A stretch of 6,056 nt of DNA from Sodalis-like endosymbiont of Proechinophthirus fluctus (GCF_001602625.1 NZ_LECR01000083.1:249-6304), one strand, 5' to 3'. Counted from the first letter of the stretch, positions 1 through 6,056 are shown. Notes: generated by a model from the sequence alone, not told the origin. Numbers and translations are program-made.

Positions 1-634
1 GGGTCTGCAGACGCATTTCGCGCTCGGCTTCGGTCAGCGATGCCAGAAAGGCATCGCGTTCAAAAACGCGCGTCATATACCCTTTCAGCTCTTTAGCGCC
101 CGTGCCGGCCAGCTCGATGCCCAGCTGCGGCAAACGCCACAGCAGCGGCGCCAGGTAGCAGTCCACCAGACTGAACTCTTCGCTCATGAAGAATGGGGCT
201 TCGTTGAACACCAGTGCCACCGTCAGCAGCTCCTCGCGCAGTTGCCGGCGAGTGTTATCCACCTCGCTGTCTTTGCTTTGTTCAATCTTGCGCATCAACG
301 TGTACCAATCGTTTTCGATGCGGTGAATCATCAGGCGGCTGGTACCGCGCGCCACTGGATAAACCGGCATCAGCGGCGGATGAGGGAATCGTTCATCCAG
401 GTACTCCATTATAATGCGGGACTCGTAAAGCGTCAGTTCGCGATCAACCAGCGTCGGCACAGTGCGGTAGGGGTTAAGGTCAATCAGGTCCTGCGGCAGA
501 TTATCCATCTCAACCTGCTCAATTTCGACACTTACTCCTTTTTCCGCCAGCACGATACGTACTTGATGGCTGAATATGTCGGTATTGCCGGAAAACAGCG
601 TCATCAACGAACGTTTGTTGGCAGCGACAGCCAT
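1..634 (-). CDS. sspA: Stringent starvation protein A, RNA polymerase-associated regulator (3' end cut by window edge)
   Basis: SspA binds the sigma-70 RNA polymerase holoenzyme in the cytoplasm. In E. coli it is a transcriptional regulator of stationary-phase and acid-stress responses, and P1 phage uses it for late transcription. The reading frame is open for 211 codons from ATG at 634-632 to the window edge. The family is about 212 residues, so only the last codon or codons and the stop are missing. The protein begins MAVAANKRSLMTLFSG and has a glutathione S-transferase-like fold: thioredoxin-like part at about residues 8-85 (VPTLVDRELTLYES near 59-72) and helical part at about 90-205 (SLVDCYLAPLLWRLPQLGIE near 155-174). 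The surface Pro-His-Pro pocket needed by E. coli SspA is kept at residues 84-86. A good ribosome binding site (TTGGAGG) lies about 6-12 bases upstream of the ATG. sspB should follow beyond base 1. No internal damage was seen on codon-by-codon reading. Confidence 0.96.
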   Translation of the reverse strand, partial: MAVAANKRSLMTLFSGNTDIFSHQVRIVLAEKGVSVEIEQVEMDNLPQDLIDLNPYRTVPTLVDRELTLYESRIIMEYLDERFPHPPLMPVYPVARGTSRLMIHRIENDWYTLMRKIEQSKDSEVDNTRRQLREELLTVALVFNEAPFFMSEEFSLVDCYLAPLLWRLPQLGIELAGTGAKELKGYMTRVFERDAFLASLTEAEREMRLQT

Positions 635-910
635 GAAAACCTCCAAGTTTATTGAGAAAATACCGGGAATAACCCTAACAAAGGGTTATTTTCCTGATTT
701 GTCCGCCGTTGACCCGTAGCTACTTTGCCCGCTGCTGCAACCGGAGCTGGAAAGCTTGCAGCCGGTTGACAAAACGCCAGCCAAGTAAACAGGCGTATAT
801 GCGTCGGCTAGTTTATCAGATTTTGCCTGTTTTGTGTGGGGCACGATATGGCAAATTAGCGTGAAAACTGGCTACGGTTAATATTCCGGCAGGTCAAGGA
901 CGCAATAAAT
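635..910 (-). promoter_or_regulatory. Leader and presumed promoter region of sspA
   Basis: This gap between the sspA start and the rpsI terminator holds no convincing gene on either strand. It must contain the sspA leader, and probably an sspA promoter since a strong terminator lies just upstream. I could not pick a single promoter with both boxes well placed; a TTGTCA on the minus strand near 766-771 has no good -10 at 16-18 bases. The stretch contains a 9-bp perfect hairpin (668-690) close to the start codon. It also contains overlapping inverted repeats at 735-767: CTGCAA with TTGCAG, and AACCGG with CCGGTT. Confidence 0.5.
668..690. repeat. Perfect 9-bp inverted repeat in the sspA leader
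   Basis: AATAACCCT at 668-676 and AGGGTTATT at 682-690 are perfect inverse complements around a 5-base loop. On the plus strand the right arm continues into TTCC, giving four Ts in all, so it could act as a weak terminator for plus-strand transcripts. On the minus strand it would form a hairpin about 35 bases before the sspA start codon with no U-tract. Its role is unknown. Confidence 0.6.
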
Positions 911-940
911 AAAAAAGCCCGGACCAGTCCGGGCTTTTTT
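911..940 (-). terminator. Rho-independent terminator of the rplM-rpsI operon, bidirectional in form
   Basis: The element is perfectly symmetric: AAAAAAGCCCGGAC, a 2-base spacer (CA), then GTCCGGGCTTTTTT. The GC-rich core GCCCGGAC/GTCCGGGC makes an 8-bp stem and is flanked by A6 and T6, so it should stop transcription in both directions. It begins 20 bases after the rpsI stop codon on the minus strand. It separates the ribosomal operon from sspA, so sspA probably needs its own promoter or readthrough. Confidence 0.93.
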
Positions 941-960
941 CTGCAGTGAATACTGCGAAA

Positions 961-1353
961 TTATCGTTTGGAGAACTGCGGACGGCGGCGTGCTTTACGC
1001 AGACCGACTTTTTTACGTTCAACCTGACGAGAGTCACGGGTAACAAAACCGGCTTTGCGCAGATCGGCGCGCAGCGTTTCGTCATATTCCATCAGCGCAC
1101 GAGCAATACCGTGGCGAATGGCGCCTGCCTGACTGGAGATGCCACCACCTTTAACGGTGATATACAAATCAAGTTTACCCACCATGTCGACCAGCTCCAG
1201 CGGTTGGCGAACAACCATGCGGGCAGTTTCGCGACCGAAGTACTGATCCAAACCACGCTGATTAATAACGATGCTGCCGCTGCCCCCCTTAACGAAGACG
1301 CGAGCGGAAGAGCTTTTGCGGCGACCAGTGCCATAATATTGATTTTCAGCCAT
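961..1353 (-). CDS. rpsI: Small ribosomal subunit protein S9 (uS9)
   Basis: S9 is a protein of the 30S subunit head, and its C-terminal tail reaches toward the P-site tRNA. The 130-residue product has the usual length for enterobacteria. It starts [15 protein letters not shown] and has the conserved core [24 protein letters not shown] (about residues 30-53), [21 protein letters not shown] (about 67-87), and the basic tail ending in SKR. The start is supported by matching the family N-terminus and by the 15-base spacing after the rplM stop. Upstream GGGATTGTAGG offers a moderate ribosome binding site. It is the second gene of the rplM-rpsI operon and is followed by a strong terminator. Differences from the E. 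coli protein as I recall it, such as KGGSGS near residues 22-27, are in less conserved positions, and the gene looks fully functional. Confidence 0.98.
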   Translation of the reverse strand: MAENQYYGTGRRKSSSARVFVKGGSGSIVINQRGLDQYFGRETARMVVRQPLELVDMVGKLDLYITVKGGGISSQAGAIRHGIARALMEYDETLRADLRKAGFVTRDSRQVERKKVGLRKARRRPQFSKR

Positions 1354-1368
1354 TGCCTACAATCCCGA

Positions 1369-1860
<492 letters not shown>

Positions 1861-1862
1861 TT

Positions 1863-1892
1863 ATGATGTTCACACGGCTTTAAGTCTAGCAA
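1863..1892 (-). promoter_or_regulatory. Candidate promoter for rplM-rpsI
   Basis: On the minus strand TTGCTA (1892-1887) is followed after 18 bases by CATCAT (1868-1863). It lies between the terminator after zapE and the rplM start, which is where a promoter is expected. Both boxes match the sigma-70 consensus only moderately, and a TAAACT a few bases further on is another possible -10. A 6-bp inverted repeat (TGAACA 1853-1858 with TGTTCA 1867-1872) overlaps the proposed -10. Confidence 0.3.
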
Positions 1893-1937
1893 AACCACCC
1901 CTTCGATTAGCCATTGCTGGCGCGATTGAAGTTTTGG

Positions 1938-1963
1938 AAAAAACCTCAATGCAACGTGAGGTT
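1938..1963 (-). terminator. Rho-independent terminator after zapE
   Basis: Read on the minus strand, AACCTCA (1963-1957), an 8-base loop, and TGAGGTT (1948-1942) are followed directly by further Ts (six in a row at 1943-1938). It lies about 50 bases past the remnant zapE stop codon and before the rplM promoter region, so it would end zapE transcripts. It is intact although the gene it serves is broken. Confidence 0.8.
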
Positions 1964-2012
1964 GCAGGAGTATAGAGAAGTCATCCGCAAAGATCGACCC
2001 TTTTTTACATCA

Positions 2013-3159
2013 TCAGGGTTGGTGTGCCAACATGAGATACTCCTCGCTCTGCATTTCCTGTAAACGCGACAGGCAGCGCTGATACTCGAAGCGTAGTAGT
2101 TTCCCCTGGTAAAACGCGTCCATCGGCACTCTAGCGGCGATTACCACCAGCTTGACGTGGCGCTCATAGAACTCATCCACCAGCGCCAAATCGGCGAGCG
2201 GTATTTTCCTCGTCGCTGCTCATTGGCCGCACATTATGCAGCAGGACGCTATGAAAGCACTCGGAGAGAACAATATAGTCATTTTGACTGCGCGCACTGG
2301 CGCATAACTCGGCAAAATCTAGCGCCACCACACCGTCGGTCGCGCCTAGGGTCGGCAGCGACCGATGATTTATTTCCAGTGATGGGGCGGCGCCCTCCAG
2401 TGCGAGATGTTTCCCCGATAGGGCGCAGAACATCCGCACCATCTCCCGGTCCGTCTCGTCGCCGAGAGGGGTCAGCCACAGATTAGCCCGCGTCAAGGTG
2501 CGCAGTAGGTAATCGATGTCACCATCCATATTCATCACCTCGTAATGGCTTTTGATAAGTTCAATGGCCGGCAGGAAACGTGAGCGCTGCAACCCGTTGC
2601 AGTAAAGATCGTCCGGCGGAATATTATATTGGAGGTGGCCACAAGCGCAATGCGCCGCGCAAACAGCGCCTGCATTAGGGTACCCAGCAGCATTGCGTCG
2701 GTGATATCTGTCACGAAAAATTCATCGAAACAGAGCGCGTCGGTCTCGGACTTGAAGTCGTCGTCGATTATCTCCAGTGGATCTTGGTGACCCTGCAGAC
2801 GGTCATCTCCTTATACACTCGCAGCATGAAGCGGTGGAAATATGCAGCCGCAGGTTTACGCTCGCCCGGGAGGCTGCGATAAAATAAATCCATCAGCCAG
2901 GTCTTTCTCCTGCCTACCCTGCCCCACATACATAAACCCTGGACCGGCTCATCCGTTGCGCGCTCACTCACGCCAAGCCACTTTTTGCCCAGCAGGCGTA
3001 ACAGGGCCGATAGAGCGCTGGCAGCATTGGCTTGCGCCGCGCCTAACTGCTGGTGGATCAGGTCCAAGCGGGCAATGGCGGCGGCTTGGATATCATCGGG
3101 CTGGCATTTCCCTTGCGCCAACATCTGCTGCAAAGGGACAACAATGATGTAGCTTGCAT
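2013..3159 (-). pseudogene. zapE: Decayed zapE (yhcM), AFG1-type ATPase linked to the Z ring
   Basis: ZapE is a cytoplasmic ATPase of about 375 residues that binds FtsZ in E. coli. The remnant aligns along nearly the whole protein but in several frames. N-terminal part: QPDDIQAAAIARLDLIHQQL, then MWGRVGRRKTWLMDLFYRSLPGERK (Walker A region 2923-2900). A one-base loss near 2800 shifts the frame, and the old frame stops at 2770-2768. The next segment reads LEIIDDDFKSETDALCFDEFFV (Walker B) to VATSN. A 5-bp tandem duplication at 2621-2630 shifts it again. The third segment, LQRSRFLPAIELIKSHYEV to TARRF, breaks near 2190-2188 by an apparent two-base loss in a T run, with a stop at 2175-2173. The C-terminus resumes as LALVDEFYERHVKLVV and ends at TGA 2015-2013. 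Both variable Walker A glycines are arginine. The start is uncertain: ATG at 3159-3157 reads MQATS, out of frame with PLQQMLAQGKCQPDD, suggesting another early frameshift; an alternative ATG in the latter frame lies at 3208. Beyond doubt not functional as full-length ZapE. Confidence 0.93.
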
Positions 3160-3279
3160 GTGGCTGACGTTCCCTGAATGAGAATGAAAAAAAGCACGTG
3201 TCGCACATCCTAAACAGCGGCGCGTTCGAACAAAATAGTCCGGCGTCCCGGCCGGGTGGAGCATCGTCACACTCCCCGG

Positions 3280-3309
3280 TTCCACTGATGGCGTGTTACC
3301 GGTTATAAT
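3280..3309 (+). promoter_or_regulatory. Candidate sigma-70 promoter of zapG
   Basis: A perfect -10 hexamer TATAAT lies at 3304-3309, 57 bases before the zapG start codon. The -35 is weak: TTCCAC at 3280-3285 with 18-base spacing is the best I see. The location in the divergent zapE-zapG gap and the perfect -10 make it the likely zapG promoter. Confidence 0.5.
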
Positions 3310-3318
3310 GAAGCTAAT

Positions 3319-3332
3319 GGTGTATTTACACC
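3319..3332. repeat. Perfect palindrome between divergent promoters
   Basis: GGTGTA at 3319-3324 and TACACC at 3327-3332 are perfect inverse complements around TT. The site sits about 10 bases downstream of the zapG -10 box and covers the candidate zapE -10 box. It has the size and place of an operator, but no regulator can be named from the sequence. Confidence 0.55.
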
Positions 3333-3352
3333 CTACAGGACAACGAAGTCAA
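3325..3352 (-). promoter_or_regulatory. Candidate promoter of the zapE remnant
   Basis: On the minus strand TTGACT (3352-3347; 5 of 6 to consensus) is followed after 16 bases by TGTAAA (3330-3325; 4 of 6). It faces away from zapG and would transcribe the zapE pseudogene. The -10 lies inside the palindrome at 3319-3332. This is pattern matching only. Confidence 0.35.
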
Positions 3353-3366
3353 AAATAGGAGTTATT

Positions 3367-3771
3367 ATGACCTGGGAATATGCGCTGATTGGATTGGTGG
3401 TGGGTATCATCATCGGTGCGATCGCCATGCGGTTCGGTAATCGTAATTTGCGTCAGCAGCAAACGCTTCAGCACGAGCTGGAGAAGAGTAAAACCGAGCT
3501 GGACGAGTATCGTGAAGAACTGACCAGTCATTTCGCCCGCAGCGCAGAATTGTTAGACAATATGGCCGACGATTACCGTCAGCTTCATCAGCATATGGCC
3601 AAAAGCTCTAATAGCCTGCTGCCGGACCAGCGCCGCAAAGATAATCCGTTCCGCTATCGTCTGACCGAAGCGGAAGCGGATAACGATCAAGTCCCGACGG
3701 AAATGCAGACGCGGGACTACCAGGAAAGCGCCAGAGGTTTGCTGCGAATGACGCGTGGCTTGCGCAAATAG
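3367..3771 (+). CDS. zapG: Inner-membrane coiled-coil protein ZapG (YhcB, DUF1043 family)
   Basis: ZapG/YhcB is a small inner-membrane protein anchored by its N-terminus. In E. coli it interacts with division and elongation proteins and affects envelope growth; an old label as a cytochrome d oxidase subunit is considered wrong. The 134-residue product starts MTWEYALIGLVVGIIIGAIA, a single hydrophobic segment at about residues 5-21. It is followed by basic residues (RFGNRNLRQQQ) that should stay in the cytoplasm. Residues about 27-80 are rich in heptad-like Leu and charged residues and fit a coiled coil (ELEKSKTELDEYREEL). The conserved stretch SHFARSAELLDNMADDYRQL and the NPFR motif near residue 93 are present. 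The C-terminal part is polar and probably disordered and differs most from E. coli as I recall it. AGGAG at 3357-3361 is a well-placed ribosome binding site. The gene is intact while its divergent neighbour zapE is broken. Confidence 0.95.
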   Translation: MTWEYALIGLVVGIIIGAIAMRFGNRNLRQQQTLQHELEKSKTELDEYREELTSHFARSAELLDNMADDYRQLHQHMAKSSNSLLPDQRRKDNPFRYRLTEAEADNDQVPTEMQTRDYQESARGLLRMTRGLRK

Positions 3772-3813
3772 CGCTACTAGCCCGGGTTTCTCCGGCGTCG
3801 ACGCGCGCCCAGG

Positions 3814-3843
3814 TTGAACTTTTCCGTGCCCGGCAGGGTCATA
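3814..3843 (+). promoter_or_regulatory. Candidate degQ promoter, sigma-E-like
   Basis: TTGAACTT at 3814-3821 is followed after 17 bases by TCATA (3839-3843). This resembles sigma-E elements (GGAACTT, about 16 bases, TCnnA) more than sigma-70: TTGAAC to CATAAT is 20 bases apart, too long. It lies about 75 bases before the degQ start. It may also be chance. Confidence 0.3.
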
Positions 3844-3893
3844 ATAGCAATTATGATACCGTTAACGGGTGTCTGATCCAGGGTATCTGACAC
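3839..3893. repeat. Three adjacent dyad symmetries in the degQ leader
   Basis: Three inverted repeats sit end to end before degQ. The first is TCATAAT (3839-3845) with ATTATGA (3850-3856) around AGCA. The second is the 10-bp palindrome CCGTTAACGG (3859-3868). The third is GTGTC (3869-3873) with GACAC (3889-3893). GTTAACG recurs at 3906-3912, next to the start codon. They could be operators or leader RNA hairpins. Confidence 0.5.
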
Positions 3894-3917
3894 GAAAACG
3901 AGCGAGTTAACGTTACA

Positions 3918-5288
3918 ATGAAAACAACACCTCTATTCAGCGCATTGACGCTCAGTATCGGGCTGAGCTTACTCCCTTTTTCTGCGCCCCGGGCAGTGCT
4001 GCCGGCCGAAGTGGCGGGGCAGTCCATTCCCAGCCTGGCTCCGATGCTGACCAAAGTCCTGCCGGCGGTAGTTAGCGTGCATGTTGAAGGCTACCAGCCC
4101 ATCCGTCGTCCCACGCTGCCCAAGGAATTCAAATACTTCTTCGGCCCCGACACTCCGGGTGGCAACGGCGGAACGCGTCCGTTTGAAGGGCTAGGATCAG
4201 GGGTCATCATCAACGCTGCGAAGGGTTATGTGATCACTAATAATCATGTGGTTAACGGCGCAGACAAGATCAAAGTGCAGCTCAATGACGGTCGCGAATT
4301 TGACGCTAAGTTGGCAGGGCACGACGAGCAGACAGATTTGGCGCTGCTGCAGTTGCCCTACCCGAAAAACCTCAGCGAGGTGACCATGGCCGACTCAGAT
4401 GCCCTTAAGGTCGGAGATTTCGCGGTTGCGGTGGGCAACCCGTTCGGCCTCGGCCAAACTGCAACGTCCGGTATTGTATCCGCTCTGGGCCGCAGCGGGC
4501 TGAATTTGGAGGGCCTAGAGAACTTCATTCAGACCGATGCCTCCATCAACCGTGGGAATTCCGGCGGTGCGCTGGTTAACCTCAACGGTGAGCTTATCGG
4601 CATCAATACTGCCATTCTAGCGCCGGGGGGCGGCAATATCGGCATCGGTTTCGCCATCCCTAGCAACATCGTCAAAAACTTGAGTCAGCAACTGATTGAA
4701 TATGGCGAAGTCAAACGCGGCCAGCTGGGTATTAAGGGCACTGAGCTGACCGCCGATATCGCTAAAGCGTTTAATATTGACGCCCAGCGTGGGGCGTTCG
4801 TCAGCGAAGTATTTCCGAATTCCGCCGCGGCTAAGGCCGGTATCAAAGCTGGCGATATCATCATTTCAGTGGAAGACAAGCCAATCCAGAGTTTCGCCGA
4901 ACTACGGGTGAAAGTCGGCACGACCGCCTCCGGTAAAACCGTCAAACTCGGCCTGCTGCGCAACGGCAAGCCACAAACGGCGTCGGTGGTTCTGGATAAT
5001 AGTGTGTCTGCCACCTCCAGCAAAGAGATCCTCACCCCTGCACTGCAGGGGGCTTTTCTTAGAAATGGTCAGTTGAAAGACGGTACCAAGGGCATTCAGG
5101 TAGAGGATGTTGTGAAAGATTCCCCCGCCGCAGCGATTGGCCTGCAAAAAGGCGATGTGATCATCGGCCTGAACCGCGAACGGGTACAGAACCTGGCACA
5201 ACTGCGCAAAGTGTTGGAGTCCAAACCGGCGGTCATGGCGCTAAATATCGTGCGCGGCGACGCAAGTATTTTCCTGTTACTGCGATAA
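3918..5288 (+). CDS. degQ: Periplasmic serine endoprotease DegQ (HtrA family)
   Basis: DegQ is an oligomeric periplasmic protease and chaperone that degrades or holds misfolded envelope proteins. The 456-residue product has the family length. Residues 1-about 26 form a signal peptide (MKTTPLFSALTLSIGLSLLP hydrophobic core), though the cleavage site is not a clean A-X-A. The trypsin-like domain holds the triad: His110 in TNNHV, Asp140 in QTDLALL and Ser215 in NRGNSGGAL. Oxyanion and LA-type loops are present (GNPFGLGQTATSGIVSALGR, about 173-192). PDZ1 covers about 260-355 (RGQLGIKG, AGDIIISVEDKP) and PDZ2 about 370-456 (LQKGDVIIGLNR), ending FLLLR. Two PDZ domains and a short LA region distinguish it from DegS and DegP. 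The Shine-Dalgarno sequence is weak (GCGAG, about 11 bases away). The ATG at 3918 gives the family N-terminus. It is intact and followed by a hairpin terminator, then the degS remnant. Confidence 0.97.
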   Translation: MKTTPLFSALTLSIGLSLLPFSAPRAVLPAEVAGQSIPSLAPMLTKVLPAVVSVHVEGYQPIRRPTLPKEFKYFFGPDTPGGNGGTRPFEGLGSGVIINAAKGYVITNNHVVNGADKIKVQLNDGREFDAKLAGHDEQTDLALLQLPYPKNLSEVTMADSDALKVGDFAVAVGNPFGLGQTATSGIVSALGRSGLNLEGLENFIQTDASINRGNSGGALVNLNGELIGINTAILAPGGGNIGIGFAIPSNIVKNLSQQLIEYGEVKRGQLGIKGTELTADIAKAFNIDAQRGAFVSEVFPNSAAAKAGIKAGDIIISVEDKPIQSFAELRVKVGTTASGKTVKLGLLRNGKPQTASVVLDNSVSATSSKEILTPALQGAFLRNGQLKDGTKGIQVEDVVKDSPAAAIGLQKGDVIIGLNRERVQNLAQLRKVLESKPAVMALNIVRGDASIFLLLR

Positions 5289-5294
5289 GGGATC

Positions 5295-5328
5295 AAAAAA
5301 AGGACGCCGACGCTGCGGTGTCCGTTTA
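5295..5328 (+). terminator. Hairpin terminator after degQ
   Basis: GGACGCCG (5302-5309) pairs with CGGTGTCC (5316-5323), one G-U wobble included, around a 6-base loop. It starts 13 bases after the degQ stop. The T tract on the plus strand is short (GTTTA), while seven As precede the stem, so it would be stronger on the minus strand. It probably acts for degQ and possibly for anything converging from the right. Confidence 0.65.
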
Positions 5329-5373
5329 ACTCATGCTATCCTGCCGCTATTCCCTACTACCCCTGCGAGTCCC

Positions 5374-6056
5374 ATGCTCCTCAAGTTACTACGTACTGTC
5401 ATCATCGGTTTTATGCCCTACTGCTTGCACTGGTACCTGCTCTTCGCTCAATCACTGGCCAGTTGCTGCATCGTGCTGACGAGGAGCTCATCAGTCATAA
5501 TCAGCGGTGCGCTGAGCCGGCGGTGGTTTACGTGTATAACCACAGCATGAACGGCAGCGCCTATTAAACCAGTTGAAAATCCGCACGCTGGGTGGTTCCC
5601 GGCGTCATTATGAATCAGAAAGGTTACCTGCTGCCAACAAGCATGTCATCAACGGTGCCAAGCAGATTATCATCGCTACAGGACGGGTGGGTATACGAGG
5701 CACTACTGGTCGGTTCGGACAGCCTGACTGATCTAGCAGTGCTAAAAATAGACGGCCAACAAAACAACCTGCGGGATAATCTCCATCAATCCCAACTGCC
5801 AGCCCTATATCGGCGATGTAGTGATGTCGATCGGCAATCCCTACAATCTGGGGCAGACGATCACCCAAGGCATTATCAGTGCTAATGGCCGCATCGGTTT
5901 GATGCCCGTCCGGGCGGCAGAATTTCCTGCAAACCGATGCCTCCATTAATCATGGCAATCCAGGCGGCGTGCTAATTAATACCCTTAGCAAGCTGGCGGG
6001 CATCAATATCTTATCGTTCGATAAGAGTAATAACAGCGAAATGTTGGAAGGTATCG
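5374..6056 (+). pseudogene. degS: Decayed degS, inner-membrane sigma-E-activating protease (3' end outside window)
   Basis: DegS is the site-1 protease of about 355 residues that cuts the anti-sigma factor RseA when misfolded porins bind its PDZ domain. The remnant starts MLLKLLRTVIIG at ATG 5374, like the DegS membrane anchor. It then breaks near 5412 into another frame (ALLLALV, later PAVVYVYN), which ends at TAA 5565-5567. Later pieces lie in changing frames: LKIRTLG, GVIMNQKGYLL (shift near 5595), NKHVING with the catalytic His codon 5642-5644 (out of frame by a loss near 5633), then YEALLVGSDSLTDLAVLKID (Asp at 5730-5732). IGNPYNLGQTITQGIISANGRIGL follows after a shift between about 5765 and 5800. 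QNFLQTDASINHGNPGG follows after a one-base gain near 5911. The serine motif GNSGG reads GNPGG: the catalytic Ser is Pro (5960-5962). The PDZ part would lie beyond the window. The many lesions rule out a simple sequencing error. Confidence 0.95.

Noticed and set aside
1..634. sspA as a truncated pseudogene
   Set aside because: The frame is open and normal to the window edge; the missing end is due only to where the window starts.
242..655. Plus-strand open frame of 137 codons
   Set aside because: It is antisense to sspA, which reads continuously with all family motifs, and it has no supporting ribosome binding site.
1969..1996. Possible minus-strand promoter with TATACT as -10 for rplM
   Set aside because: Transcripts from here would run into the terminator at 1963-1938 before rplM, and the -35 (TCGATC) is poor.
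2173..2592. Minus-strand open frame as a separate gene
   Set aside because: It is the third segment of the broken zapE, matching ZapE from LQRSRFLPAI to TARRF, and not an independent protein.
3247..3256. CCCGGCCGGG palindrome as an operator
   Set aside because: Short GC-only palindromes are common by chance in GC-rich DNA, and nothing ties it to a promoter.
3795..3804. GCGTCGACGC palindrome after zapG as a terminator
   Set aside because: It is a loop-less 10-bp palindrome without a T tract, so it is not a credible terminator.
4902..5201. Minus-strand open frame opposite degQ
   Set aside because: It is a shadow of the intact degQ PDZ region.

Overview
This window looks like chromosomal DNA of a gammaproteobacterium of the order Enterobacterales. 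SspA, L13, S9, ZapG and DegQ all read as close relatives of the Escherichia coli proteins. The gene order and strands also match the E. coli sspA-rpsI-rplM-zapE / zapG-degQ-degS neighbourhood as I remember it. Two of the seven genes, zapE and degS, are heavily decayed by frameshifts beside intact neighbours. That pattern fits a recent host-restricted symbiont such as a Sodalis-type insect symbiont, but the genus is an inference and not proven by this sequence.

Layout. The minus strand carries, from right to left, the zapE pseudogene (about 3159 to 2013) with its terminator (1963-1938), the rplM-rpsI ribosomal protein operon (1797 to 961) ending at a strong terminator (911-940), and sspA (634 to beyond base 1). 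sspA lacks only its last few codons because the window begins there. The plus strand carries zapG (3367-3771), degQ (3918-5288) with a hairpin after it, and a badly broken degS (5374 to the window end).

Function. L13 and S9 are core ribosome parts made from one transcript. SspA is an RNA polymerase-associated regulator of stress and stationary phase. ZapG is a small inner-membrane protein with a coiled coil that is linked to cell division and envelope growth, and DegQ is a periplasmic protease and chaperone. ZapE, an ATPase linked to the Z ring, is lost through three clear frameshifts and a damaged Walker A motif. DegS, the inner-membrane protease that normally starts sigma-E activation by cutting RseA, is lost through at least six frameshifts, an in-frame stop and replacement of the catalytic serine by proline. 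The cell therefore seems to retain DegQ while having lost the DegS sensor.

I found no mobile element, tRNA, CRISPR array or unknown protein family here. The points most worth following are the lost DegS step, with a possible sigma-E-like promoter before degQ, the cluster of dyad symmetries in the degQ leader, the palindrome between the divergent zapE and zapG promoters, and the precise scars in the two pseudogenes. I see no sign of a wholly new biological system.
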